Part shown: in pieces, positions 1 through 12,559 of the stretch | Numbering within the stretch: position 1 is the stretch's first letter | Layout: every line of letters starts with the position of its first letter | Notes under the pieces: model-generated | What the model saw: only the letters and a program-made list of their open reading frames with translations | Databases searched by the model: none | Told to the model about the DNA's origin: nothing | NCBI GenBank assembly: GCA_017654935.2 | Contig: CM065695.1 | Span: 32,773,100-32,837,099 of the forward strand | DNA from: Phymorhynchus buccinoides | Lineage: Eukaryota; Mollusca; Gastropoda; Neogastropoda; Raphitomidae | DNA: 64,000 bases | Direction: 5' to 3' | Position numbers and translations under genes: made by a program

Positions 1-237
1 TTTTTATTTCCCTTTGAGTTTTAATCACTTATTTTTTCGATGACATGCGATGTTTTTAGGGCGTGAAATATTTTGTCAGTTGGCCAACGTTCTGGCTCGT
101 AAAAGGTTTGAAAAATAAATCGAAATATTGCTCATCTTTTACAACGGTGTTGCTGTTTTTATTCCTTCAAGTTTCAAAAATTCGAGTTGAGGGGGAGTAG
201 GGGTGTGTGAAGTATAAGATACCTCAGAATTTGCAGT

Positions 238-238
238 T

Positions 239-275
<37 letters not shown>

Positions 276-606
276 TTGAAAACTTAAACTTTATTTTCCA
301 AGGATACAGATGCAACGCCTATAGTCTTCCAATCTGTCCTTGATACATATATGCGAACATAGAACACAAACGTGGCAAGGCATACTATACATACAGATTT
401 GAACACAGAGAGAGAGAGAGAGAGAGAGAGAACTTGAAAACGTAAACTTCATTTTCCAAGGATAAAGATTTTAGGCAACGCCTATTCTTCCAATCTGTCC
501 TTGATAGATTTGTATTTGTATCATATACGAAGATAGAATACAAACGTGGCAAGGCATACTATTACACGTACAGATTTAAACAGAGAGAGAGAGAGAGAGA
601 GGTTGA
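238..606. repeat. tandem ~165-bp unit with (GA)n blocks
   Basis: (GA)n tracts at 240-273, 407-431 and 582-601 separate two diverged copies of a unit that begins 'aacttgaaaac', contains 'ttttccaaggata' and ends with 'acagattt(g/a)aaca'. The copies differ by small indels. This is a minisatellite with an embedded microsatellite. No coding content is seen in 1-237 either, which is AT-rich unique-looking sequence. Confidence 0.7.
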
Positions 607-1696
607 GTGGCTCAATGGCTAAGTTTGGTAACTCCGCCTAAAGAGCGCTTTTTTTTTTTTTGTAGCGCGTGCTGCTATGGTGACCTTCGACACTGGGCTT
701 AGTCAGCTGTTGTGGTCTTCGGTAACGGTTCGAGAGTGGTGCTGAACTGGTGGTGGTGGGGGTGGAGTCAACTAAAACGGAAAAGTGTCGGGTGGGTGGA
801 TTTTTTTTGGGGGGGTTATTTTTTTTTTGGGGGGGGGCCACGTACGTGGGGGTAGACGGGACGGGCCACGTACGTGGGGGTAGACGGGATAATAATAATA
901 ATAATAATAATAGGGGATACTTATACAGCGCGACACCCCACAATGGGCTCATCGCGCTTTACAACAATATAAATGCATTACAAATCATTTACCCCCCCCC
1001 CCCCCAAAAAAAAACCAACAACACCCCAAAAGCATATAGTTAACAGCATCGTATCGATGTGCTCCCATCTCTATGTGTGCGTCTCATTGTACCTCCGTCT
1101 CCGTTTTTATGCCCCTCGTCTCCATTAGTTGGTATTTGGCAAAGGTGCAAATTAACACACATTCAACGCGGGGACACGCAAAGAAAAAGACACATGAACA
1201 TACCCCCTGTCCGGGCCTCTCCCCCAAATCATGCCCACCCACCCCTCCCCCCCCCGCCTGATCATCTCGGCAGCAAGTCTCCCTACCCAGTTGGAAATCC
1301 CGCATTGAGCTGATCATCTGGAGGGCAGCAAGTCTTAAGAACCACAAGTCTACTGTTTAGCAAATTGGAAACCATTTTGCCCACGTCGTCTAGCGTCATA
1401 ATCATCAAATTGTTGGGGTGGGCTTCTTACCCGAGGACGCTATATGCAAGAAGAAGAAGAGGGGCGTATGAAACAGGGACACATAGAGACGGGGACATAA
1501 TATAGAGATGGGGGAAACAGAAGTACAAAACTGGTGACACATAGAGGCGGGGACATAGTTATAGAGACGGGGGCACGACGCTATGTTACTAGGTAGACTA
1601 AGGCCAAACGAAGCAGTGTTCTTATCCGTTTTCCACCCGAGTGATCAGTCATTCTAGAAAGATTCCTCTTCAGCGTGGAAAGGGTTTTTCCTTATT
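607..1696. other. non-coding stretch with short tracts and a LINE-like tail
   Basis: Holds an (ATA)n run at 890-913 next to sequence ending in 'gtaaagcgcgatgagccc' when read on the minus strand. This is the tail style of the L2-like LINEs elsewhere in the window. Also holds C and A tracts near 990-1015. The short open frames here are low-complexity and show no recognisable domain. Confidence 0.4.
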
Positions 1697-1714
1697 AACA
1701 CACACACACACGCA

Positions 1715-1790
<76 letters not shown>

Positions 1791-1791
1791 C

Positions 1792-1833
<42 letters not shown>

Positions 1834-1846
1834 TCACACACACACA
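1697..1846. repeat. (CA)n/(CG) compound microsatellite
   Basis: About 150 bp of alternating CA with blocks of CGCA. Open frames across it encode only His-Thr or Val-Cys repeats and are not genes. Confidence 0.95.
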
Positions 1847-2152
1847 AAAACCCACGAGAGTGTTTGTGTGGATTGAGGAGGGTGTATATAGATTTGGTGG
1901 AAGGAGGGTTGGGCTGTTTGCATTGCACACGACGGCTAGACTTACCTGTGTGTGTGTGTGTGTGTATAATGCAAATTAGACTTTTTGTAATGTGTGGATC
2001 TACCCGTCTGTCTGTAGGCCTACTAGACTAGGTAACAGGTGTAACGTTATGCGGGTTTTTTTCGTCATGAAAGTCAAAGACTCATAATCCAATAAGTAAT
2101 ATGAACACATTTTATGAAAAGCAGTATTAAACGTACACAAATATGGGAAGAA

Positions 2153-2153
<1 letters not shown>

Positions 2154-2192
<39 letters not shown>

Positions 2193-2196
2193 GCGT

Positions 2197-2242
<46 letters not shown>

Positions 2243-2438
2243 CTTTCATTTAATTAACGTCTTTCCACTTCTCGTGATATTAGACGGATGTGTGTGTGTA
2301 TGTGTGTGACTCGGACAAAGTGATTCAGACAATATTATATTGTAGTGTGATGCTGGTATGGTGAGTGCGAGTGGGTGTATCTGTGAGTGTGTGAAAGTAA
2401 GTAATAGATAAATGATGCAGGCCTAATCATAAATCTCT

Positions 2439-2533
<95 letters not shown>
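2154..2533. repeat. (GT)n then (CA)n microsatellites
   Basis: (GT)n at 2154-2240 with internal GC variants and (CA)n at 2441-2533, about 200 bp apart and in opposite orientation, so a transcript could fold across them. The sequence between is unremarkable. Confidence 0.9.
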
Positions 2534-2535
<2 letters not shown>

Positions 2536-2639
2536 CATTTAAAAAAAGTTAAACTTACACTTAAAGAATATAACCGAACAAAGAACAATACTAAAGATAA
2601 ATACTAAGTGAACTACTTAATAAACATTTGCAAACTGAA

Positions 2640-4365
2640 TCAAGAACAGGATGATTGTTTAGTACACAGGGTCTCGATCCATCAGTAAAACCATCAATAC
2701 TCGAATTCTGAAAAAGTTCTCTTGCTCTTGGACAGTGAATCAGTAAATGACTGACACTCAAAGATTCGCCACACGTACATTTAACATTTACAATATTTTG
2801 TTTTAAATTAATTCAAACGAAGTCTATGGATTAGACTTCCAATCTCCCTGGACGAGAAAGCAACAGGTGTGTATAATGTCTTCCCGTTATAGTATATATC
2901 ATTAGATTTAACACAGTTATTGAATGTCGGAGTTCAACAATACAGTTTTGACATTTTCATGAGATGTTTTGTTTATACTTGAGAAAGATTCTGTCAGATC
3001 TAAAGGAAAATTAATTGATGCTGCGTCATTAGTATTTTGAGCTGACTTTTTTTCAGTTTGGTCTGTCCGTTCATTTGCTGATATGAGAAGGAACCCAACA
3101 AAAAGTAATGGTAATGCCTTTCATGGAAAGAAATTGCTGCTTTAGAATCAGCACATAATTAAGATGTGGCTGTTATTTGTAGGAAAACTTAAAATGAAAT
3201 CCAAAGACAGATCCCTGGGGTACACCACATTTCACTTTGCCTGTAGAAGAGGACTTGCTATTACCAAAAAACGAATTGTGTTCTATTGTCCAGGTATGAT
3301 GAAAAGAATGATAGAGAGTGCTGGTTTCTGAGATAGTGTGATGATTTGGCTATAACAAGTATTGTGTTATCAACAAGGTCAAAGGCGTTTCTTAGATCAA
3401 GAAAGACAGAACCAGTTAACTGATGGACAAGGGCTGTGTGACATGAATGATGATGCCGAAAACCAGACTGAAGGGGAAGAAGGAGGTTGACGTTTTCTAG
3501 ATATTTAGATAGGTGACTGTGGACGTGCTTTTTTAGGGATTTTGATAGCATTGTCAGGAGTGAGATAGGTCTAAAGTTGCTTAGGTCAGAGTGGCCCTTT
3601 GTTTGGGTATTGGGATAACTTTAGCTGTTTTTAGGGCAGAGGGTATTGTTCCTTGGTCTATGTATAAATTATATATATATATACGTAAGAGGTTCGACAA
3701 TGTATGGAAGAGAAAGCTTTAGAAGAGAAGCGCTTAGCGTGTCAGGTCCCATTGATTTTTTAACTAGTGATAAGAGCCCCTACTTCGTGAACTGCATGCA
3801 ATTAAAGGAATCTGAAAGGAGGAGGGTTGATAATATAGTCTCTCCTCGCAAAAGGTTTGGAGCTATGAGGGTACGTTGTATTTATCAGAGCATAAGGTGT
3901 CAGACTGCATTGTTGAACTTGCTAGGTCGAGGAAGTGCTCGTTAACTGAGTTAGGAGACCAAGTGTAGCTGTGAGTTTGTTTAGTGCAATTTCTTGTTAC
4001 TGAAAGCATTTATTGAATATTGCTCGCCATAATGAAGCCGTATCTTTGTTTGTGGCTAACATTTTATTAAAGTACTTTCGCCTTGACTCTTCAATAAGGT
4101 CAACTACTTTATTGCGTTGTTTATTGTATTCAATCTCTTTTTTCTTTCTCTGTCAAGCTTATGTTTCTCTTTAGCTGAATCGGAGAGTTGCGCATTATCT
4201 TTATTCTTTTTAAGTAATGTTTGTTTTTGTAGCTGATCTCTCTCCTTCTTTAGCAGATCCCTCTCTTCCATAGCTTCCTCAATATCAGGTGTGAGCCAAC
4301 CAGGGAGAGAATGTTGTTTAACTCTTTTCCTGCGAAGCCGTGCGTGCTTATCCACTATTGGGAGA
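2640..4365 (-). mobile_element. degenerate non-LTR retrotransposon (LINE)
   Basis: Three colinear remnants are read on the minus strand. At 4104-4355 is a basic segment with 'SLPGWLTPDIEEAM', typical of the linker before the reverse transcriptase. At 3190-3551 are RT fragments with 'LQSGFRHHHSCHTAL', 'VFLDLRNAFDLVDN' and 'GVPQGSV'. At about 2700-3110 are an RNase-H-like piece ('ISANERTDQ') and a C-terminal cysteine-histidine motif ('CGESLSVSHLLIHC'). Frameshifts and missing blocks separate them. The RNase H and Cys-His tail would suit an I/Jockey-type element, so two different LINEs may be joined here. It is not functional. Confidence 0.7.
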
Positions 4366-4390
4366 AGTGTATTATAAAACTAAAGACATT

Positions 4391-4789
<399 letters not shown>

Positions 4790-4975
4790 ATGTGCATGTA
4801 AGATTAGGTTCGATTTTCAAGTTGTGTTACTTTATGTATGACTGTGTTTGGCATGCTTTTTATTTCGCTTTGTTTGTGCTTTTTTGTTTGTTAAGAGGGC
4901 TGGTCGTAAACATGTCAAAAATTAAAAAAGAAGCAAGTGCTATTTGTTTATTTTATTACCCTCTATAAATAAAAT

Positions 4976-5272
4976 TCCTTCCTTCCTTCATTCAATCCTT
5001 AGTTTGTTCCTTCCTTCATTCCTTCCTTACTTCATTCATTCATTCATTCATTCATTCACTCTTTCATTCATTCATTCATCCATTCATTCATTCTTTCTTC
5101 TTCCTTCATTCATTCATTCCTTTCTTCCTTCCTTTCTACGTTCCTTCATTCATTCATTAATTCATCCTTCGTTCCTTCCTTCCTTCCTTCCTTCCTTCCT
5201 TCCTTCCTTCATTCATTCATTCATTCATTCCTTCCTTCATTCATTCATTCCTTCATTCCTTCATTCATTCAT
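4976..5272. repeat. (CTTC/ATTC)n tetranucleotide array
   Basis: Nearly 300 bp of mixed CTTC and ATTC units. The open frame of Ser/Phe/Ile/His repeats over it is an artefact of the array. 5273-5727 is C/T-rich sequence without a recognised element. Confidence 0.9.
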
Positions 5273-5724
5273 TCTCTCTGCACTCAACCCCCACCACAAA
5301 CCCATACTAGTCCAATGTTTGCACAGACACTATAACACGCCCAAGAGTGAGAGTAGAAAGTACTCTGTACATTAAAAAAAAAAAAAAGCCGTCCCTTTCT
5401 CCTCTTTAATCCTTCATTCCCTCTTCAACCCCCTCCACCCCCACCCCAACTCTTCCTCCATACTATCCTCCCACCCCCCTTTCTTACCTCCCCCTCCCCC
5501 CACACTTGTTCCTTCCTTTCTATACTGTTCGCCCTTGCCACATAACACTTGATCTATTCTTACTCAGTCGTGTTGGTCTCCCTTCGATCGAACGCCCTTT
5601 GTTAATCGACAACACCCCCCCCTTTATATTATCGATGTTAACGATCTTGCACTTGCAAACCTTGCACGACTAATAGAGAGGACTTCTGCCTCTGCCTTTG
5701 TCTTTACGGATCTGTCTCCCTGTT

Positions 5725-6067
<343 letters not shown>

Positions 6068-6079
6068 TGTCAGCTCCTC

Positions 6080-6590
6080 AAGATGGACTGATTCGGAGAG
6101 TGAGATCCACGTCAGCTCAGTGTGGACTGAATCTGGCCATGGTATCCACGTCAGCTCAGCTCAGCATGGACTGATTCTGACAATGAAATCCACGTCGGCT
6201 CAGTGTGGACTGATTATGACAGTGAGAGCCACGAGAGCTCAGTGGGATTCTGCGTGATCCGTATCAGTTTAGTGTGAACTGATTCTGTCTGTGTGATCCA
6301 CGTCAGCTCGGTGTTGATTGATTCTGTTTGTGTGATCCACGTCAGCTCAGTGTAGATTAATTCTATCTATGTGATCCGTGTCAGCTCAGTGCTGACTGAT
6401 TGTGTCTGTGTGATCCATGTCAGCTCACTGTCGACTGATTATATCTATGTGATCCACGTCAGCTCACTGTCGACTGATTCTATCTATGTGATCCATGTCA
6501 GCTCAGTGTCGATTGATTCTGTCTGTGTGATCCATGTCAGCTTAGTGCGGACTGATTTTATCTGTGTGATCCACGTCAGCACAATGATAT
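6080..6590 (+). repeat. 39-bp minisatellite, ~13 copies
   Basis: Unit of the form 'tgtgatccacgtcagctcag' followed by 'tgtcgactgattctatcta'. The first copies are diverged and the last eight are regular. The unit is 13 codons long, so one frame stays open and repeats a 13-residue pattern (V-I-H-V-S-S-x-S-T-D). Nothing suggests that it is translated. Confidence 0.85.
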
Positions 6591-6645
6591 GTACATAACA
6601 TTATATAACATTGGGCTAACGACGGGCTCACATATCTTTTCACAT

Positions 6646-6990
6646 GCACATATGCGTGTCGCAGCCAAGCAAGCGCGAAATCGCAATAGTTTGTGGCACG
6701 CGGTCTATTTTTATCACTCCAATCATGAGTCACCTCCCCTGGCTTTTCAATAATTTTAATCTGTAAACCAGAATGTTATCTCTGCACCATTTCGTAACTT
6801 TTTATATCTTTTGGAAAACATTTAAAACTATGTATCCTACTTATACTCATCAAAAGAAGCACCGCATACTCGTCGTGTCTGTTGTAGTGTCTGTATTACG
6901 TATGTTTATTATTTTGTACGCTTTTAAAATACATCATTTTAAAGAGCGGCCTCAATTTGAAGTGCAGCCTCGATTTGAAGCATTATTATA
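6646..6990 (+). repeat. dispersed repeat R1, copy 1
   Basis: Begins 'caagcgcgaaatcgcaatag' and contains 'cacctcccctggcttttcaa'. It is nearly identical to 48977-49330 (same strand) and 45960-46290 (opposite strand). The three copies share a short open frame of about 60 codons with hydrophobic residues, but no known domain. The family is unidentified and probably a MITE or truncated element. Confidence 0.75.
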
Positions 6991-7628
<638 letters not shown>

Positions 7629-7822
7629 CGTACACACATCTAATGAAATATTTACAAAAAAAATTCATTAACAAAAATTGTATCAGACATAATATTTGAT
7701 TCACTACTTGAGCATAGTGAGCGAAAAATAGTAGAATTGTTTTTTAGACGGAAGCATTTTCACGTGAATCATGACTCACATACAACGTCACAATCGCATC
7801 GCCGACAATGAGAGACGTAGTG

Positions 7823-8019
7823 CGATTTTTCTCACGCCAGAGGGCATGACGCTCGTGTGGGGCTAATCCTCTCTATATTATTAGTTGGGGATAAAGAAAG
7901 AGAGAGAGAGAGACAGTGAGTGGTCCTACCATCACTCTCTCTCTCTCACTACGCCCAAGTAAGAAAATCGCGTGATAAGCCCCTAGTGCATTGACTGCCC
8001 TCTGGCGTGAAAAATATCG
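7823..8019. mobile_element. MITE R5 with ~24-bp inverted ends
   Basis: Ends are 'cgatttttctcacgccagag' on the left and its imperfect complement '...ctctggcgtgaaaaatatcg' on the right. The interior has 'gtgtggggctaatcc' and (GA)/(CT) blocks. A second copy in the opposite orientation lies at 32294-32484, inserted inside another MITE, which shows that this family transposes. Confidence 0.75.
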
Positions 8020-8097
8020 TTGACCATTAAAATAATCCATTCTTATTGCACGCAACACTTTTAATGAAATGTATTGGAACTATTCAAACAATGCCCT

Positions 8098-8415
8098 CCC
8101 TCGTGGGGATACCTGGAGGGGGGGGGGGGGGTGTCTTTTGTATAAATAGTTCCCCCACCTTCTGGAAGTTCTGTGCTTGTAACTTCCTCTAGTCTGTCAC
8201 TCTCTTTGACTCTGCCTTTTCCCTTTTACTTACTGTCATCTGCCTTACCCTGTCCATTCTCCTGCCATTTGTTTTCTTGTCTTCTTTTTTTCTGTCAAGA
8301 AACGCTTTTTGAAAAAAACCGTATCCTCCAAGCCGAAGTCGGTGACTTGCTGGGCCTATCTCTTAGGCGCATAACGGCAGCATGACGCATCTGCGCTCAT
8401 AATTGACGAGAAACT
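8098..8415 (+). repeat. dispersed repeat R3, copy 1
   Basis: Starts 'cgtggggatacctgg', passes through 'gttcccccaccttctggaag' and ends near 'cataacggcagcatgacgca'. A second copy is at 28383-28684 and a 3'-truncated copy at 50258-50405. The family is unidentified and has no coding potential. Confidence 0.7.
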
Positions 8416-8490
8416 GTCTGGGCGAGAGAAAAAAAACCCCACAAAAACGGTAAAGGTAAAGATGTGCCCCCTCCCCCCTTCATTTCTCGG

Positions 8491-8597
8491 TTAATTCCAT
8501 TTTTCCGTTTTTGCCTTTCTTACCAAACATAAAGCTGTATTTTATGAACCTTTTCAGCTAATTATCTTTTTGGAATACTAACCCTAACCCTAACCCT

Positions 8598-8639
<42 letters not shown>

Positions 8640-8853
8640 TATAAGACGGGAAAACGCAATGAACCACGACTGTGACAAATGCCGCGGTGTACTGCGGTAC
8701 ATAGGGGGGGGGGGGGGGGGGGGGGGGTCCTATTAGATAATGGCCTTTATCATGACTGCAATTAATTATTGAGCAAAGATAATTAGCTGAATATGTTCAT
8801 AAAATACAGCTTCATGTTTAGTAAGAAAGGCAAAAACGGAAAAATGGAATTAA
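8491..8853. repeat. foldback element with C- and G-tracts inside
   Basis: The left arm at 8491-8572 and the right arm at 8775-8853 are near-perfect inverted copies (left begins 'ttaattccatttttccg', right ends 'cggaaaaatggaattaa'). Inside are (CCCTAA)-type repeats plus a C41 run on the left and a G24 run on the right, so the pairing could extend inward. This is probably a nonautonomous DNA element. No target duplication was confidently found. Confidence 0.8.
8578..8639 (+). repeat. telomere-like repeats followed by poly-C
   Basis: About three units of CTAACC (the TTAGGG complement) run directly into 41 consecutive C. It lies within the foldback above and is interstitial, not terminal. Confidence 0.8.
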
Positions 8854-9059
8854 CCTATTGTCACGACACTACACACACACTGAAATGATATTAGGCATAG
8901 TATGTCTCTGTATCTTGTATTTCACCACTGATAAATCAAACCAGCAAAGACACAAGCAAGCGACAGGGTTTTATCAATGATTAGTAAACTTGTTGTTGTT
9001 AGGTTTGCGGCACTTCAAAGTATACAATTACATGCGGGTTGTGTATGCAGGTTCTTCTC

Positions 9060-9615
9060 TTTTTTTTCTTCTTTGTCCGTCACCTTAAGGTGATCGGACT
9101 TTGCGATGGGCTGGTTTGTATGGTTGGGTTTTGGGGGGGGGATTTGTTGGGTTTTTTTTCTGTCTGTCCCAAGGATATCTCCCGAACCGCTTGACCGAAT
9201 CGCGTCAAATGTTCTGTGGAGGTGTGCCACCTTAATAGGAAGAGATCCGCGCAAACCATTTTGCCGTCGTGACCTTGACCTTGACGTACGACCTTGAAAA
9301 CCGAAAATCTATTTTTAGCCATATCTCGGGCACCGATCGACATAGGATGTTGAAACGTGATATGAAGGTGGTTTGGCCTATGCCCGTTCTGATGATGGCA
9401 TACCGATCAAGGTCAAGGTCAAGGTCAAAAAGATCGCTGGAGCCTGAAAATCGGAGGGTCATTTTTTCTCCTTCTGTCTGTCCCAAGGATATCTTTCGAA
9501 TGGGTTGACAGAATTGGCGTCACATTTTGTGTGCTGGTGTGTCACCATGAGAGGAAGGCATCCGCGCAAACCATTTTGCAGTCGTGACCTTGACCTTGCG
9601 TACGACCTTGTTTTT
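9060..9615. repeat. repeat rich in TCAAGGTCA half-sites
   Basis: Two diverged copies of one unit, at about 9160-9300 and 9472-9610, share 'ctgtctgtcccaaggatatct', 'cgcgcaaaccattttgc' and 'gtcgtgaccttgacctt'. Overlapping TCAAGGTCA motifs occur at about 9408-9428 (three in a row) and on the other strand at about 9271-9285 and 9586-9597. TCAAGGTCA is the known extended half-site of NR5A and ERR nuclear receptors; binding here is inference. Confidence 0.6.
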
Positions 9616-9726
9616 TTTGCGTTATCAAACTAGAATTATTTGTCTGTGTGCCTATTTCTCTCTCACTGTCTCTGTCTTTCTGTATACGTGTGTTTCTCTC
9701 TGTGTGCACAATTATGTATCAGTGTG

Positions 9727-9862
9727 TCAGTGTGTGTGTCCGTGTGTGTGTGTGTAAGTGTGTGTGTGCGTGCGTGTGCGTGCGTGCGCTTCTGTTCGAT
9801 ATATTATACACGTGTGCGTGTGTGTCAGTGTGTGTGTCAGTGTGTGTGTCAGTGTGTGTGTG

Positions 9863-9912
<50 letters not shown>
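9727..9912. repeat. (GT)n microsatellite
   Basis: GT repeats with TCAGTG and CGTG variants. Cys-Val open frames are artefacts. Confidence 0.9.
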
Positions 9913-9915
<3 letters not shown>

Positions 9916-10124
9916 GGTCGCGCACGTGTATAATTTTTATGTGTATGTGAACTGGATGCATGCACAGCTGATTGCGTGTGCTGTGTGCAAATCTAATAAA
10001 TCATTAGTCGAACGAAGAATTTAAAAAAAAACCACAGAACACTTGTATCCCTTTCTGAAAGCTCCGTGTATCAAAGAGTCAGTTTTCAGCGAAATATCCG
10101 TACATTCAGACAAGAACACAACGC

Positions 10125-10273
<149 letters not shown>

Positions 10274-10422
10274 ATTGAGTCAGATGGCTTGTGACCTGTT
10301 CTGTGCGGGAAACAAAATTTGGTCAACGTCACGACCTGATCGAGTCATATGAGGCAGTCGCATAGTCTGTCTCCAGCTTTAAGACGGCACTCATAAATAC
10401 CGCAGCAGATTTCTACCGGTGA

Positions 10423-10455
10423 ATGGACTGTCGTGTTGGGGAGTCTGCTGAATAA
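10423..10455 (+). other. upstream ORF, 10 codons
   Basis: An ATG at 10423 opens a frame of ten codons ending TAA at 10455, 25 bp before the receptor ATG and out of frame with it. If the transcript starts upstream of here, it could reduce receptor translation. The 5' end of the mRNA is not known. Confidence 0.4.
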
Positions 10456-10480
10456 CGTAGAGAAGTACAGAAACGTCAAG

Positions 10481-11527
10481 ATGTCCACGGAAAGGACTCC
10501 AGCTCTGCGCAGTGTTCATTTCTCTGAAGCGGCCAGTCCTGCAGCAGAGAGCTCAGACCTCCCCGAGCAATACAGACCGACGTGGCGGAATCTGATCATG
10601 CCGTACATTGACGCGTCGTTTCTGATCGAGGACATTGGAAACCATATCGTGGTTGGCTTAGGATTCGGTGGGAACCTTATGATCATTTTCATCAAGTTTC
10701 GTATTCCTTCATCCACGTACAGCGTTTTCTTCAAAGTTCTGGCCGTGTCTGATTTGTTAGTGTTGGTGTTAGGTCCTTTTGGACGGTTACTTTATAGGAA
10801 TTTAGGTGTGAAGGAGTTCCGTCACGGTAGTTCCTGGCAGTGTAAGCTGACTGCTCTTGTCGTTCGTACAGTGTCGCCTCTGGCGTCATGGATGCTGGTG
10901 TCACTCACCGTGCTCAGAGCTGCCTCTGTGCTGTGGCCACTTCGTGTCAATGCTGTGTGGACGAAAAGCAAGTCGAAAACTACAGTGGCCATTGTGATAA
11001 TCACCGTTACTGCGATTAATTGTCACGTGGTTGTAAACCATCGCATTCGTGGAAACAAGTGCAATATGTACGGAACCACGAACTCCTTGATCTGGATTCG
11101 CCAGTTTCAGACCCGTTTGCTTCCTATCGTATTGCTGGTTGTTAGCAACAGCGTTCTTGTGTGGACTCTGTTCAGATCAGTCGGAACAAACATACGTCTT
11201 GCTGCCTTACAGCAAACCACTGAGGTTTCCAGACAACAGAAATGGTCATCATTGACTGTCACGCTAATTGCTGCGAGTGTTTGTTTTGTCCTGCTGACAA
11301 CGCCTCTTACGTTATACTTAGCCTTAAAGCAGTATGCAGATTTAGATTATCTGACTGACCCTATTACAAGCGGGCAGTATTGGGTGTTTCATGATTCCAG
11401 CCATGTGCTGTGGTACGCCAACAGTGCTGTCAGCTTTTACGCGTACTGTGTATGTCACAATAACTTCAGAGCAGAGTTCTTAACGATAGTTCAGAAGTTT
11501 TATGGATTGTGTCTTCAGTCCAGGTGA
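10481..11527 (+). CDS. rhodopsin-family G-protein-coupled receptor, intact
   Basis: A 348-residue single-exon seven-helix receptor. The ATG at 10481 is the first in-frame ATG; the frame stays open upstream to 10433 only with a non-ATG codon. Landmarks: TM1 'GFGGNLMII', TM2 'LAVSDLLVLVLG', conserved Cys before TM3 ('WQCKL'), TM5 'LLPIVLLVVSNS', TM6 Pro in 'FVLLTTPLTLYL', TM7 'NSAVSFYAYC' and then 'FRAEF'. The DRY motif after TM3 reads L-R-A, TM4 lacks its usual Trp, and TM6 lacks the CWxP core. It is paired with a paralogue 1 kb downstream on the same strand, and a single exon plus tandem copies fits gastropod peptide or chemosensory receptor expansions. The ligand cannot be assigned. Confidence 0.85.
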   Translation: MSTERTPALRSVHFSEAASPAAESSDLPEQYRPTWRNLIMPYIDASFLIEDIGNHIVVGLGFGGNLMIIFIKFRIPSSTYSVFFKVLAVSDLLVLVLGPFGRLLYRNLGVKEFRHGSSWQCKLTALVVRTVSPLASWMLVSLTVLRAASVLWPLRVNAVWTKSKSKTTVAIVIITVTAINCHVVVNHRIRGNKCNMYGTTNSLIWIRQFQTRLLPIVLLVVSNSVLVWTLFRSVGTNIRLAALQQTTEVSRQQKWSSLTVTLIAASVCFVLLTTPLTLYLALKQYADLDYLTDPITSGQYWVFHDSSHVLWYANSAVSFYAYCVCHNNFRAEFLTIVQKFYGLCLQSR

Positions 11528-12559
11528 GGATAAGTATACATTGATTGTTGAAAGGTATTTTGATGAAGAGAGATCTTTAAAGCACAATTCTTACAACTCG
11601 CCTGTAAACACTATCATTGTGCATTATTATTATGATTATTGTCTTGCAATAACAATCCACGGAACTAAAACAAATTTGAAACAACATACAATGAAATTAA
11701 GTACGAAGTTGAAATAATAACATGTTCAATGTCTCCTTACTTTAGAAAGTGCTGGCACATTTCAAGGGGACATTTCCCACAACTGAAACACTTAAACTAT
11801 ACAAAAATTGTGAAAAGGTCTTTAATTGTTCAAATACCTGATCTCTGATTAATTAGTAAAAATTTAAAAAAATTGGGAAAAGGCCTTTTACTGTTCGAAT
11901 ACACGATCTCTTTCAGATAGAAATTAAACAAGCCAATGCATATCATATTCATTTAAACAGAACAAAACTCTCGAAACTAAAGAACTCTTCCAACTGCTGG
12001 TTGCCCCGTTTGCAGTGAGATAGCACTATAAATTCTGCAACAATTCTCTTATTTTTACGTTTCTTTATCATGGACACAAAGGTGGTTTGGTGCTCAAGTT
12101 CTAACGTAAACCGACTGACAGTGATATGTTGATGTCAATTCCACACTGTGTCCGAGTCCAAGGTAGCATCAGTATGTGATACGGATAGTCAGTGGTGACC
12201 GACTAGGACTTCGAGATGGCAGATGAGGCTTGAAAGTAGGATGCTGGTAAAATGCTAATGTCATTGGATAAAGTACCTGTCAATTCTTATGTCCCTTTTT
12301 ATTTGATGATCACTGTCTTGCCAAAGGACTTCGTCTGATTCATGATTTCTTGTCATTGTCTTGGGAAAAAAATTACCCCAGTCATTCAGTTGCTTCCTTT
12401 CAAACACTGTTTAATCTGTTTACACACATACACCACACACACACACACACACACACGCATGCAACCACTTGTTTGTTGAGCACAGTCCCAAAATTAGCAT
12501 CCAGCTTACGTTGTATCCCAATTGGGCTTACAGTATGTGCTGTGAATTGTAAAAGCTAA
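11528..12559. other. spacer between the two receptors
   Basis: AT-rich and without coding content. It has a short (CA)n at about 12430-12460. Two short similar stretches ('tgtgaaaaggtctttaattgttc' and 'gggaaaaggccttttactgttc', about 11807 and 11875) indicate a local duplication. No confident promoter element was seen for receptor 2. Confidence 0.4.

Noticed and set aside
600..740. tRNA/SINE head ('gtggctcaatggctaagt' and 'ggttcgaga')
   Set aside because: Box-like strings are too far apart (~100 bp) and no body shared with the other SINEs follows.
10433..10480. Longer receptor 1 N-terminus starting at 10433
   Set aside because: The codon at 10433 is GTG, not ATG. The first in-frame ATG is 10481, with A at -3.
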